This document shows, piece after piece, positions 1 to 7,546 of a DNA stretch of 42,698 nucleotides; within the stretch, counting starts at the first letter, position 1; every line of letters starts with the position of its first letter. The DNA is from Chromatiaceae bacterium (lineage in GTDB: Bacteria > Pseudomonadota > Gammaproteobacteria > Chromatiales > Chromatiaceae): positions 1-42,698 of the forward strand of contig PWTO01000281.1 in the NCBI GenBank assembly GCA_003562815.1. Reading direction: 5' to 3'. A model generated the notes under the pieces. It saw only the letters and a program-made list of their open reading frames with translations. It did not search any database and was not told the DNA's origin. The position numbers and the translations under genes are program-made.

Positions 1-96
1 AACGGCATCGAGATGGAACGCGACGAGAACGGCGCCCGTGGGATTTTCCTGCGGGCTTTGGTGGATTCGCCCATCCTCATCGAGGGTGCGCGTTAG
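1..96 (+). CDS. 3' end of an unidentified protein (partial)
   Basis: An open frame runs in from the left edge and ends at the TAG at 94-96, giving 31 residues that finish [12 protein letters not shown]. The fragment is too short for me to name a family. It lies 38 bp upstream of terD on the same strand, so it may be an earlier member of the same stress cluster, but that is inference from position only. Confidence 0.5.
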   Translation, partial: NGIEMERDENGARGIFLRALVDSPILIEGAR

Positions 97-100
97 CGTA

Positions 101-120
101 TGTTAACGAAACAGAATCAG
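101..120 (+). repeat. 20-bp leader repeat, copy A (before terD)
   Basis: The sequence TGTTAACGAAACAGAATCAG occurs here and again, base for base, at 29803-29822. It contains the small dyad TGTT-N5-AACA. The last bases run into the terD ribosome-binding site (CAGGAG), and the ATG of terD is 14 bases further on. Its function is unknown; a shared operator or shared 5' leader is possible. Confidence 0.75.
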
Positions 121-134
121 GAGAAGCAACCATC

Positions 135-713
135 ATGGCGATTTCGTTGAGTAAGGGCGGTAACGTCAGCCTTTCCAAGGAACAACCGGGCTTGAAGCGC
201 ATCCTGATCGGTCTCGGCTGGGATGCCCGGGCGAGCGACGGGCATGATTTCGACCTCGACGCCTCGGCCTTCATGCTCGGCGCGACGGGCAAGGTGCCGA
301 ACGATCAGGCCTTCATCTTCTACAACAACCTCGTTTCCACCGACGGTTCGGTTGAGCACACCGGCGATAACCTGACCGGCGACGGCGAGGGCGATGACGA
401 GGTGATCAAGGTTACGCTCGATCAGGTCTCTGAGCAGGTGCACTCGGTTGCCATCACCGTCACCATCCATGACGCCGAGGCCCGCCGTCAGAATTTTGGC
501 CAGGTGCGTAATGCCTTCATCCGCATCGTCAACGACGAGACCGGCACCGAGATCGCGCGCTACGACCTGTCCGAGGATTACAGCACCGAGACGGCGATGA
601 TCTTCGGTGAGGTCTACCGCCACGAGACCGAGTGGAAATTCCGCGCCATCGGCCAGGGTTACTCGGGTGGACTGGCGGCCATGTGCAAACAATACGGTGT
701 CAATATCGCCTGA
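135..713 (+). CDS. terD: TerD family stress / tellurium resistance protein
   Basis: This is a 192-residue TerD-domain protein, the usual length for the family. It opens [16 protein letters not shown] and carries the typical core [17 protein letters not shown], then VFRNAFIRI-like and [19 protein letters not shown] segments, ending near [14 protein letters not shown]. TerD proteins are calcium-binding cytoplasmic proteins of the Ter stress response, linked to tellurite, phage and oxidative stress. The acidic residues of the calcium sites (DFDLDAS and the GDGEGDDE stretch near residues 80-86) are present. The start at 135 has a good GGAGA site upstream. It is followed after 13 bp by the first vWA gene, so the five genes 135-5100 look like one operon. 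Confidence 0.95.
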   Translation: MAISLSKGGNVSLSKEQPGLKRILIGLGWDARASDGHDFDLDASAFMLGATGKVPNDQAFIFYNNLVSTDGSVEHTGDNLTGDGEGDDEVIKVTLDQVSEQVHSVAITVTIHDAEARRQNFGQVRNAFIRIVNDETGTEIARYDLSEDYSTETAMIFGEVYRHETEWKFRAIGQGYSGGLAAMCKQYGVNIA

Positions 714-726
714 TCAGGAGGCTCGC

Positions 727-1365
727 ATGCGCCGCTTACCGGTCTATCTCGTGCTCGATGTGTCGGGGTCCATGCAGGGTGAGCCGATCGAGGCCGTGCG
801 CCAGGGTGTCCAACTGCTCATCAGCACGCTGCGCAAAGATCCCTATGCGTTGGAGACCGCCGCGCTGTCGGTGATTCTGTTCGATGCCAAGGCGCGTCAG
901 GCGGTCCCGCTGACCGAACTCATGGCCTTTCAGGCGCCCAAGATCGAGGCTGGAAGCACCACGTCGCTGGGCGCCGCGCTCGAGCTGACCAAGACCTGCA
1001 TCGAGCGCGAGGTGCAAAAGACCACGGCGGACGCCAAGGGCGACTGGAAACCGCTGGTGTTCATCATGACCGATGGCCACCCCACCGATGACTGGCGCCG
1101 GGGGCTCGACGTCTTTCGCCAGGCCAAGACCGGTCTGGTGATCGCCTGCGGCGCCGGTCCCGACGCCGATACCACGGTCTTGAAAACCATCACCGAGGCC
1201 GTGGTCAGCCTCGATACCGCCGACAGCAGCACCATCGGCGCCTTCTTCAAATGGGTCTCGGCGTCGATCTCGACCTCGTCGAAGAAGGTCGATCTGACCA
1301 AAGCGGATTCCAGTGAGATCAACGAGCTGCCGCCGCCGCCACCGCAGATCAATCTCGTGACCTGA
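727..1365 (+). CDS. terY: TerY-like von Willebrand factor A domain protein 1
   Basis: A 212-residue protein that is almost entirely one vWA domain. The MIDAS metal site is visible: DVSGS near residue 10, the threonine/serine loop GSTTSLG near residue 80, and MTDG near residue 117. The ATG at 727 is chosen because it follows an AGGAG site and the vWA strand begins at once (MRRLPVYLVLDVSGSM); a longer open frame from 607 overlaps terD and is unlikely. The C-terminus ends ELPPPPPQINLVT, a proline-rich tail also found in the next gene. In TerY-P systems the vWA protein is thought to scaffold a kinase and a PP2C phosphatase, both of which follow here. Confidence 0.9.
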   Translation: MRRLPVYLVLDVSGSMQGEPIEAVRQGVQLLISTLRKDPYALETAALSVILFDAKARQAVPLTELMAFQAPKIEAGSTTSLGAALELTKTCIEREVQKTTADAKGDWKPLVFIMTDGHPTDDWRRGLDVFRQAKTGLVIACGAGPDADTTVLKTITEAVVSLDTADSSTIGAFFKWVSASISTSSKKVDLTKADSSEINELPPPPPQINLVT

Positions 1366-1420
1366 GGACTTGGCCACCGGCGAGCACGAGGACAGGGCAA
1401 CAGCACTCGATGGAGGCATC

Positions 1421-2056
1421 GTGAGGCGACTTCCGGTCTATTTGCTGCTCGATACATCCGGCTCCATGCGCGGCGAGCCTATTGAGGCGGTCAACACGGG
1501 CATCCGCGTCATGGTCAGCGCCTTGCGACAAGATCCGCATGCGTTGGAAACCGTGCATGTGAGCCTCATCACCTTCGATCACGCGGCAACCGTAGTGACG
1601 CCCCTGACGGCGCTCGACGAGCTGCAGGTACCGGTCATCGCCACGCCGCAGTCCGGGCCCACGCACCTCGGGCTCGCCCTGCAAACCCTGCGTGGCCGGG
1701 TCCTGGCGGAGGTCAAAAAATCGACCCCGGCGTCGAAGGGCGACTGGGCGCCATACCTGTTCGTGATGACCGATGGCAAGCCGTCCGATCTGCAAGTGTT
1801 CGCAGAGCAGTGTCCGCTGGTGCGAGCGCTTGGCTTTGCCAGCATCATCGGCTGTGTCGCCGGACCCAAGGCGCGCAAGGAGGATCTTGAACCCCTGTGC
1901 GATCACATCGTGACGCTGGATACCCTCGATAGCGCCGCCTTCAGCGGCTTCTTCAAATGGGTGACCTCGACGATCTCGGGCGGCAACAAGACGGTCGGCG
2001 CGGCGGCGTCGGTCAAGCTGCCACCGCCGCCGCCAGAGATTCAGGTTGTCTTCTGA
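1421..2056 (+). CDS. terY: TerY-like von Willebrand factor A domain protein 2
   Basis: A second vWA protein of 211 residues, clearly a paralogue of its upstream neighbour (opening RRLPVYLLLDTSGSMRGEPIEAV against RRLPVYLVLDVSGSMQGEPIEAV). MIDAS elements are DTSGS, the SGPTHLG loop (the position carrying S-T-T-S in the first copy) and VMTDG. The GTG at 1421 is preferred because it follows GGAGG and matches the start of copy 1. The C-terminus KLPPPPPEIQVVF repeats the proline-rich tail. The pair suggests a tandem duplication followed by divergence; whether they form a heteromer or have separate partners cannot be read from sequence. Confidence 0.88.
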   Translation: MRRLPVYLLLDTSGSMRGEPIEAVNTGIRVMVSALRQDPHALETVHVSLITFDHAATVVTPLTALDELQVPVIATPQSGPTHLGLALQTLRGRVLAEVKKSTPASKGDWAPYLFVMTDGKPSDLQVFAEQCPLVRALGFASIIGCVAGPKARKEDLEPLCDHIVTLDTLDSAAFSGFFKWVTSTISGGNKTVGAAASVKLPPPPPEIQVVF

Positions 2057-2078
2057 GCGCGCTGGTGCGAGCACGACG

Positions 2079-3590
2079 ATGACGGATCAAGACAGCGCGC
2101 AGAACGCACTGCCACGACCGGTCGAGCGCGCCTGGACGCAGCTGCTCGAAGCCCTGCGGCAGGCCGGCGTGCCGAGCGCCGAGGAGGGCGCCTATGGCTT
2201 CGGCGGGCTGCCGCCGGAGGTACGCCGGGTGCTGACCTTCATCGATCGGCGCTGGCCAGGCGCTTATGCAGCGAGCGATTCTGCCACCAAGATCGAGGAG
2301 ACCGACATGCCACCTGCTCCCGCCGATCCTCCCATCGTCGCCACCGAGCAACCGGCAGTGGACGCCGCCGAGGTGACGCCCGATGCTGCCGAGGGGATGT
2401 CGATGGCGGTCTCCAAGCAGACCATCTTGCTCAAAAACGCCCGTATCGATCAGCCTTACCAGGAGACGATCGCGCTGGAAGGGGTCGATGAGCTGGAACT
2501 CATCGACGATGCCGACACCGGACTCGCTCTCGACCCTGAGCAGGACGCGGCGATCCTCAAGGGCCTCCCTCGACACAGCGGCGATTTCCTGCTGCGCCTG
2601 CGCGGCTGGCGCGCCGATCGGCCCTGCGAGATCAGCGCGCATCTGGCGGTGATCCCCGATCCCAAATCGCTCTGGGTGTCCAAGGAGAGCGATCGCGAGG
2701 ATCCGTTCTGGAAGCCGGATGCGGTGTTCCAGCGCGTCGAAGGCGAATTACTGTGTATCGGCGCCAGCAAGCGCGGGCGCGCGCACGCTAAGGATGGGCT
2801 GTTTCGAGACGATCACGTCGGGGTCAGTGTCGATGCCGCGAGCGGTTGGCACATCGCCGCCGTCGCCGATGGCGCCGGTAGCGCGAGGTTCTCCCGGCGC
2901 GGCTCGCAGATCGCCGTTGACAGCGTCATCGAGCACTTACCCGCGCGGCTGCAAACGCATGTCAGCCCCCATCTCGACGCCCTGGTCGCGGCCTATCTGA
3001 GTCAGGCGCCCGATGCCGAGGCGAGACTCAAGGGCCAGCTCTATCGGGCACTCGCTGCGGCCGCTTTCGACGCCGCCAAGGCCATCGAGGCGGAAGCGGC
3101 CGCCCATGACCAGACCGCCGCCGCCTTCTCGACGACCCTGGTCGTCGGGGTGGCCCGCAAGCTCGAGGACGGTTGGTTTTTCGCCGCGTTCTCGGTCGGC
3201 GATGGCGGGGCTGCGGTCTTCGATCTGGACGCTGAATCCCTGACCACGCTGAGCCTACCCGACAGCGGTGAGTTCGCCGGTCAGACACGCTTTCTGCACA
3301 AGTCCGAGTTCGTCGATTACGAGGCGGTCGCGAAACGCATCTTTTTCGCGGTGCGGCCCAGCTTCACCGCGATGATCCTGATGACCGATGGCATCACCGA
3401 TGCCAAATTTCCGACCGAGACCCTGTTTGCGCAGCACGCCCAGTGGTTCGCGTTTTGGCGCGATGATCTCGCTCAGGCCGTCGAGTTCTCGCGCGCCAAC
3501 GCCGATCTCCAAGCGCAACTCCTGGCCTGGCTCGATTTCTGGTCGCCGGGCAATCACGACGATCGCACGCTCGCGGTCCTGGTGCCCTAG
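2079..3590 (+). CDS. PP2C-family serine/threonine phosphatase with long N-terminal extension
   Basis: 503 residues from ATG 2079 (a TTG at 2046 overlapping the previous gene is an alternative). Residues about 230-503 form a PP2C domain: the DDHVGV and VADGAGS segments with metal-binding aspartates, SVGDGGAAVF, LMTDGITDAKFP near 434, and the C-terminal NHDDRTLAVLV. Residues about 115-195 (LKNARIDQPYQETI ... TGLALD ... LKGLPRHSGDFLLRL) resemble the putative Ig-like 'He_PIG' fold, and residues 1-75 form a separate helical stretch. It should remove phosphate from targets of the downstream kinase. This is the phosphatase member of a TerY-P triad. The Ig-like call is pattern recognition and needs a profile search. 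Confidence 0.85.
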   Translation: MTDQDSAQNALPRPVERAWTQLLEALRQAGVPSAEEGAYGFGGLPPEVRRVLTFIDRRWPGAYAASDSATKIEETDMPPAPADPPIVATEQPAVDAAEVTPDAAEGMSMAVSKQTILLKNARIDQPYQETIALEGVDELELIDDADTGLALDPEQDAAILKGLPRHSGDFLLRLRGWRADRPCEISAHLAVIPDPKSLWVSKESDREDPFWKPDAVFQRVEGELLCIGASKRGRAHAKDGLFRDDHVGVSVDAASGWHIAAVADGAGSARFSRRGSQIAVDSVIEHLPARLQTHVSPHLDALVAAYLSQAPDAEARLKGQLYRALAAAAFDAAKAIEAEAAAHDQTAAAFSTTLVVGVARKLEDGWFFAAFSVGDGGAAVFDLDAESLTTLSLPDSGEFAGQTRFLHKSEFVDYEAVAKRIFFAVRPSFTAMILMTDGITDAKFPTETLFAQHAQWFAFWRDDLAQAVEFSRANADLQAQLLAWLDFWSPGNHDDRTLAVLVP

Positions 3591-3603
3591 AGGAAAGAAC
3601 GCC

Positions 3604-5100
3604 ATGGCGGTCATCAGGCTCACGACGACCGACGGCCAGCCGGTTGAATACGAAGACGAACTCATCGCCCAGGGCGGCATGAAGGATGTCTATTTCAGCC
3701 CCGACCGCGCCTATGTCGTCGCCTTCTTCCGCGACCCGCTCGACGCTCAGGGCCAGGCGCGCTTGCGAGCGATCGTCGGTCCCTATCGCCAGGGCATCTT
3801 CGAGAACGAGGGCGGGGCCTATTGGCGCGACCTGTTTTGCTGGCCGACGGCGGTGGTCGAGCAGGACGGTCGCACCGGTGTCGTCGTGCCGGTGTATCAG
3901 CCGACGTTTTTCTTCGCCCACGGCTCGGTCAATGATGACATGCTCGGTATCAAGGGCAAGGAAAAGGAAGGCAAGTGGTTCGCGAGCGCGTCCAACCGCG
4001 CCAAATACCTCCCTGCGGAGGAGAAAGGGAACTGGCTGACGCACTTGCAGATCTGCCTGATGATCAGTCGCGCGATTCGCCGGCTGCATGCCGCCGGACT
4101 CGCCCATTCCGATTTATCCTACAAAAACGTGCTGGTCGATCCGGTCACCGGCAGGGCCTGCGTGATCGACATCGATGGTCTGGTGGTGCCGGGCAAGTTC
4201 CCGCCGGATGTGGTTGGCACGCCGGACTTCATCGCCCCCGAGGTGGTCGCGACCCAGCATCTCGAGAAGACCGATCCCGCGCGCACGTTGCCCTCGACCC
4301 TGACCGACCGCCATGCGCTGGCGGTGTTGATCTATATGTACCTGTTCTACCGGCATCCGCTGCGCGGCGGCAAAGTTCACGACATGGACCCGGGCCAGGA
4401 CGAAACGCTCGCAATGGGCGAGCGAGCGCTCTTCGTCGAACATCCGTCCGATGCCAGCAACCGCGTCAGGGCCGAGCGCCTGACCCCGGCCCAGCGGCCT
4501 TGGGGCGATCCGGCCAGCATGCCGTACACCATCGCCGGCCCCCTGTTGACGGACTTGTTTCGCAAGGCCTTCATCGATGGCTTGCATGCGCCCTTGGAGC
4601 GACCCACCCCGTCGGAGTGGGAGAGCGCCTTGGTGCGCACCATCGACATGATTCAGCCCTGCTCGAACCAGTGTGAAATGGGTTGGTACGTCTTCGACAA
4701 TACGACCAAGCCGAGGTGTCCGTATTGCGGCACGCCGTATCGCGGCCAGTTGCCGGTCTTGAATCTCTATTCCAGCCGTCATAGTGGCGCTTATCAGCCG
4801 GATAATCACCGGGTGATGGTCTGGGATGGTCAATCGCTTTTCCCCTGGCATGTCACGCGCACGCTCTTTCCCAATGAGCATCTCAGTGCCGCCGAACGCA
4901 AGCGCGTCGGCTATTTTCAACGCCATCAGGGCGACTGGTATCTGGTCAATGAGGCCATGCCACAGATGTACGATGTCGGCGCGAAACGGGATGTGCCCAT
5001 CGGCGGCTATGTGAAGCTGCTCGATGGCACGCAGCTCTTGCTCTCGCGCGAGGAGGGCGGCCGACTCGTGCAGGTGCAATTGGTGCTCGGCGAGGGCTAG
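3604..5100 (+). CDS. TerY-P type protein kinase with zinc ribbon
   Basis: 498 residues. ATG 3604 follows AGGAAAG by a few bases and starts 13 bp after the phosphatase stop. Kinase motifs: glycine-rich GGMKDVYF near residue 25, catalytic loop HSDLSYKNVLVD near 168-179, DIDG in place of DFG near 189, and APEV near 211. The usual beta-3 VAxK lysine is not evident (the segment reads YVVAFFRD); a lysine sits in the glycine loop instead. After the kinase come paired cysteines CSNQC and CPYC (about 353-375), a probable zinc ribbon, then a beta-rich C-terminal domain that could be FHA-like. It is the kinase partner of the vWA and PP2C genes upstream. Substrates are unknown. Confidence 0.87.
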   Translation: MAVIRLTTTDGQPVEYEDELIAQGGMKDVYFSPDRAYVVAFFRDPLDAQGQARLRAIVGPYRQGIFENEGGAYWRDLFCWPTAVVEQDGRTGVVVPVYQPTFFFAHGSVNDDMLGIKGKEKEGKWFASASNRAKYLPAEEKGNWLTHLQICLMISRAIRRLHAAGLAHSDLSYKNVLVDPVTGRACVIDIDGLVVPGKFPPDVVGTPDFIAPEVVATQHLEKTDPARTLPSTLTDRHALAVLIYMYLFYRHPLRGGKVHDMDPGQDETLAMGERALFVEHPSDASNRVRAERLTPAQRPWGDPASMPYTIAGPLLTDLFRKAFIDGLHAPLERPTPSEWESALVRTIDMIQPCSNQCEMGWYVFDNTTKPRCPYCGTPYRGQLPVLNLYSSRHSGAYQPDNHRVMVWDGQSLFPWHVTRTLFPNEHLSAAERKRVGYFQRHQGDWYLVNEAMPQMYDVGAKRDVPIGGYVKLLDGTQLLLSREEGGRLVQVQLVLGEG

Positions 5101-5176
5101 AGCGAGGTCCAGCACGGCTGCAGGGGGGCGAGGTCTCCAGCGGGTTCGCAGAGACCAGCGCCAGCGCGCGCCGGCA

Positions 5177-5923
5177 TCAGAGCGTGCGCGCCAGAGTCCA
5201 GATATCAACCTGCTCACAGCCGCCGCGCTGCAGCACCTGCGTCAACTCCGAGACCGTGGCGCCGGTGGTGACCACATCGTCAAGGATCGCCAGATGCCGG
5301 GGCAATGGCCCGATGACCTCGAAGGCATCGCGCAGGTTGATCAGACGCAACCGTTGGTTTAGCGTCGTCTGCGCCTGAGTCGCTCGGGTGCGCCGGCAGC
5401 AGCGGTGGTTGACGGGAATGTCCAGTCGGCGTTCGACCACCCGCGCCAACTCCAACGCCTGATTGTAACCGCGCGTTCGCAAGCGGCGCGGATGTAGGGG
5501 CACCGGCACGATCGCCGCCGGCGGCTGCCAGTCGGGGCGCTCGCTTGCGGCGCTCAGCGCATCGGCTAATAGCTCGCCGAGCAAGCGAATCACATTCATT
5601 TTCGAGCGGAATTTGATGTCGATGACCAGCGAGGACAGGGGCTCTTCGTAGCGAAAGGCGGCCGTGCAGCACGCGAAGGGCGGTGGCGCTTGCTGACAGC
5701 GACCACAGAGGCGGCCCATGCCCGTGCCCGAGATGGAGAACGGCTGTGCACAGCGCGCGCAATGCGCGCCAATCAGCGGCAGATCGTCCGCGCAGCCCGC
5801 GCAGAGGTCGCGTCCGGCCTCGCCGGGCGCGCCGCAGAGCACGCAAGTAGGCGGATAGAGCAGCGCCAAGGCCCGCTCTGCGAAGCCGTGCAAGGGGGAT
5901 CGTGTGCGACGGGCGATAGGCAT
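5177..5923 (-). CDS. comF: ComF family phosphoribosyltransferase-like protein
   Basis: 248 residues, standard length for ComF/GntX. The N-terminus carries a zinc-binding set of cysteine pairs (CVLCG, CAGC, CARC, CGRC within residues 27-80). The C-terminal half has the type I phosphoribosyltransferase core: VPVPLHPRRLRTRGYNQA, then TQAQTTLNQ, then the PRPP loop ILDDVVTTGAT near residue 215. ComF is needed for DNA uptake and transformation in competent bacteria, but in many bacteria its role is undefined. It converges with the kinase gene; in 5101-5176 a weak inverted repeat (GGTCTC/GAGACC) could act as a terminator. Confidence 0.93.
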   Translation of the reverse strand: MPIARRTRSPLHGFAERALALLYPPTCVLCGAPGEAGRDLCAGCADDLPLIGAHCARCAQPFSISGTGMGRLCGRCQQAPPPFACCTAAFRYEEPLSSLVIDIKFRSKMNVIRLLGELLADALSAASERPDWQPPAAIVPVPLHPRRLRTRGYNQALELARVVERRLDIPVNHRCCRRTRATQAQTTLNQRLRLINLRDAFEVIGPLPRHLAILDDVVTTGATVSELTQVLQRGGCEQVDIWTLARTL

Positions 5924-6101
5924 GGCCTATGACTACGCGTCGGGCATATAAATCGCTAACTGCTTGTTTTTCCATACCCGCCAATATCCGTGCCTGATGG
6001 TTATTGCCAATAATGCCGCAGAAAAAGCGTTCGACTTTTGCGTATTTCGCGATCTTCTGCTACGTTTACTCATACCATTCACATTAAAAAAGGCTTTAGT
6101 C

Positions 6102-6323
6102 ATGGATACGTCCGTTAATAATGTCGTCAACGCATCGCTGTACATGAATCAAGCGCAGACCGCGCAACAGGCGCAGATGCAAATCCTTCGGGAGGCGCTA
6201 GATAATCAGAAAGATCAGGTCGCTGCTTTGATGGACTCCTCGATGGCAGGCTCGGGTACAGACTCGAATGCTAACCTGGCATCCGAGGGTAACCTTGGCA
6301 CCCAAGTCAATACCTACGCCTGA
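6102..6323 (+). CDS. YjfB-like putative motility protein
   Basis: A 73-residue protein starting at ATG 6102 (MDTSVNNVV). It has the pattern of the YjfB putative motility family: a short helical protein with an alternating Q/A-rich helix (MNQAQTAQQAQMQILREALDNQ) and a C-terminus ending GTQVNTYA, close to the family's G-x-x-V-x-x-x-A ending. Function is not established in the family. It sits alone between comF and bioB, and the 178 bp before it (5924-6101) is much AT-richer than the surroundings, holding its promoter but no motif I can assign with confidence. Confidence 0.75.
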   Translation: MDTSVNNVVNASLYMNQAQTAQQAQMQILREALDNQKDQVAALMDSSMAGSGTDSNANLASEGNLGTQVNTYA

Positions 6324-6351
6324 CGTCATCCTTCGAGTCGGCTCGATCTCC

Positions 6352-6382
6352 TGTCAACCGCAAGTGCGGTTTTTGGTTGACA
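6352..6382 (+). promoter_or_regulatory. Candidate BirA (biotin repressor) operator upstream of bioB
   Basis: TGTCAACC at 6352-6359 and GGTTGACA at 6375-6382 form a perfect dyad separated by 15 bases. The known BirA site is TTGTAAACC-N14-16-GGTTTACAA; this differs at one symmetric position per half (C/G for A/T) and at the outermost base. It lies directly upstream of bioB, and its right half contains the TTGACA -35 box, which fits repression by promoter occlusion. The birA gene is not in the window. Confidence 0.65.
6356..6374 (+). terminator. Rho-independent terminator of the yjfB-like gene
   Basis: A 6-bp stem AACCGC/GCGGTT with loop AAGT is followed by T residues (6372-6374), 32 bp after the stop of the yjfB-like gene. 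The hairpin is nested inside a larger dyad that looks like a BirA operator for bioB. Confidence 0.6.
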
Positions 6383-6404
6383 GGGCCGAGCCGATGGTTA
6401 GGCT
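6377..6404 (+). promoter_or_regulatory. Candidate sigma70 promoter of the bio operon
   Basis: A consensus TTGACA -35 box (6377-6382) is followed after 16 bases by TAGGCT (6399-6404), a weak -10. Transcription would begin near 6411, which favours the bioB start at 6470 over the one at 6413. Confidence 0.45.
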
Positions 6405-6469
6405 AGCAGTTTATGCACGGCGGCCTGCCCCTGCGCCGCGACTCCAAAACCTGCTGCCGGATCTGCGTT

Positions 6470-7546
6470 ATGTCGTCCTCTCTACCGTGTGCCCCCGTCT
6501 CGCCTGAAGACACAGCGCCGATCCGTCACGACTGGTCGCTCGAGGAGGCGCGCGGGTGCCTGGAACAGCCGTTCAACGATCTGCTGTTCGCGGCCCAATC
6601 GGCGCATCGCGCGCACTTCGATCCGAACCGCATCCAAGTCAGCACCTTGCTCAGCATCAAGACCGGCGCCTGTCCAGAAGACTGCGGCTACTGCGCGCAG
6701 AGCGCCAAACACGACACCGGCCTCGAACGCGAGCGCCTGCTGCCGGTCGACGAGGTGCTGCAGGCCGCGCGCGCCGCGCGTGAGCAAGGCGCGACCCGCT
6801 TCTGCATGGGCGCGGCCTGGCGCAACCCGACTGACAACAACCTAGAGCAGGTCATCGAGATGGTGCGCGGGGTCAAGGCGCTGGGCCTGGAGACCTGCGT
6901 CACGCTTGGGATGCTAGAGCAGGAGCAGGCCCAACGCCTGCGCGCGGCGGGGCTCGACTACTACAACCATAATCTGGACACCTCGCCCGAGTTCTACGGC
7001 CAGGTGATCAGCACCCGCACCTATCAAGACCGCTTGCAGACGCTCGACTATGTGCGTGAAGCCGGCCTCAAGACCTGCAGCGGCGGCATCCTCGGCATGG
7101 GAGAATCGCGTCGCGACCGCGCCGCGCTGCTGTGCCAGCTCGCCAACCTGCCAGCGCATCCAGAATCGGTGCCGATCAACCTGCTGGTGCAGGTCGAAGG
7201 CACGCCCTTATTCGGCACTGAGGCGCTCGATCCGTTCGAGCTGGTGCGCACCATCGCCACCGCCCGCCTCATGATGCCGGCCTCCTATGTGCGCCTGTCA
7301 GCCGGGCGCGCCAGCCTCTCCGACGAGCTGCAGGCGCTGTGTTTCGCCGCCGGCGCCAACTCAGTGTTCCATGGCGATCGCCTGCTCACCACCGACAACG
7401 CCGAGGCCGCGCGCGATCGGCAACTCTTTGCCCGTCTCGGTTTGCAGCCGGAAGTCGCCGAGTTCGAGGGACGCGATCGCCCCGGCGCCTGTCACAAATC
7501 CATCGATCGCCAGACCTCGGCGAGGCCATCTGCAGCGGGCGAATGA
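6470..7546 (+). CDS. bioB: Biotin synthase BioB
   Basis: A radical-SAM enzyme that inserts sulfur into dethiobiotin, the last step of biotin synthesis. From ATG 6470 it is 358 residues (E. coli 346). The [4Fe-4S] motif is [13 protein letters not shown] with CX3CX2C cysteines near residues 68, 72 and 75. Other family segments are [31 protein letters not shown] and the C-terminal YVRLSAGR and [12 protein letters not shown] 6413 is an alternative start, but a promoter at 6377-6404 would leave it no leader. The stop overlaps the bioF start (ATGA at 7543-7546), so the two are translationally coupled. It is the first gene of bioBFHCD. Confidence 0.96.
   Translation: MSSSLPCAPVSPEDTAPIRHDWSLEEARGCLEQPFNDLLFAAQSAHRAHFDPNRIQVSTLLSIKTGACPEDCGYCAQSAKHDTGLERERLLPVDEVLQAARAAREQGATRFCMGAAWRNPTDNNLEQVIEMVRGVKALGLETCVTLGMLEQEQAQRLRAAGLDYYNHNLDTSPEFYGQVISTRTYQDRLQTLDYVREAGLKTCSGGILGMGESRRDRAALLCQLANLPAHPESVPINLLVQVEGTPLFGTEALDPFELVRTIATARLMMPASYVRLSAGRASLSDELQALCFAAGANSVFHGDRLLTTDNAEAARDRQLFARLGLQPEVAEFEGRDRPGACHKSIDRQTSARPSAAGE

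Noticed and set aside
5933-6145. Reverse-strand 70-codon open frame over the yjfB-like gene start
   Set aside because: It overlaps the better supported YjfB-like gene, has no ribosome-binding site and no recognisable features.
6362-6370. AAGTGCGGT, identical to the Pasteurellaceae DNA uptake signal core, near comF
   Set aside because: Only one copy was noticed, it is part of the terminator/operator hairpin, and the genome type is not Pasteurellaceae; chance is the simplest reading.
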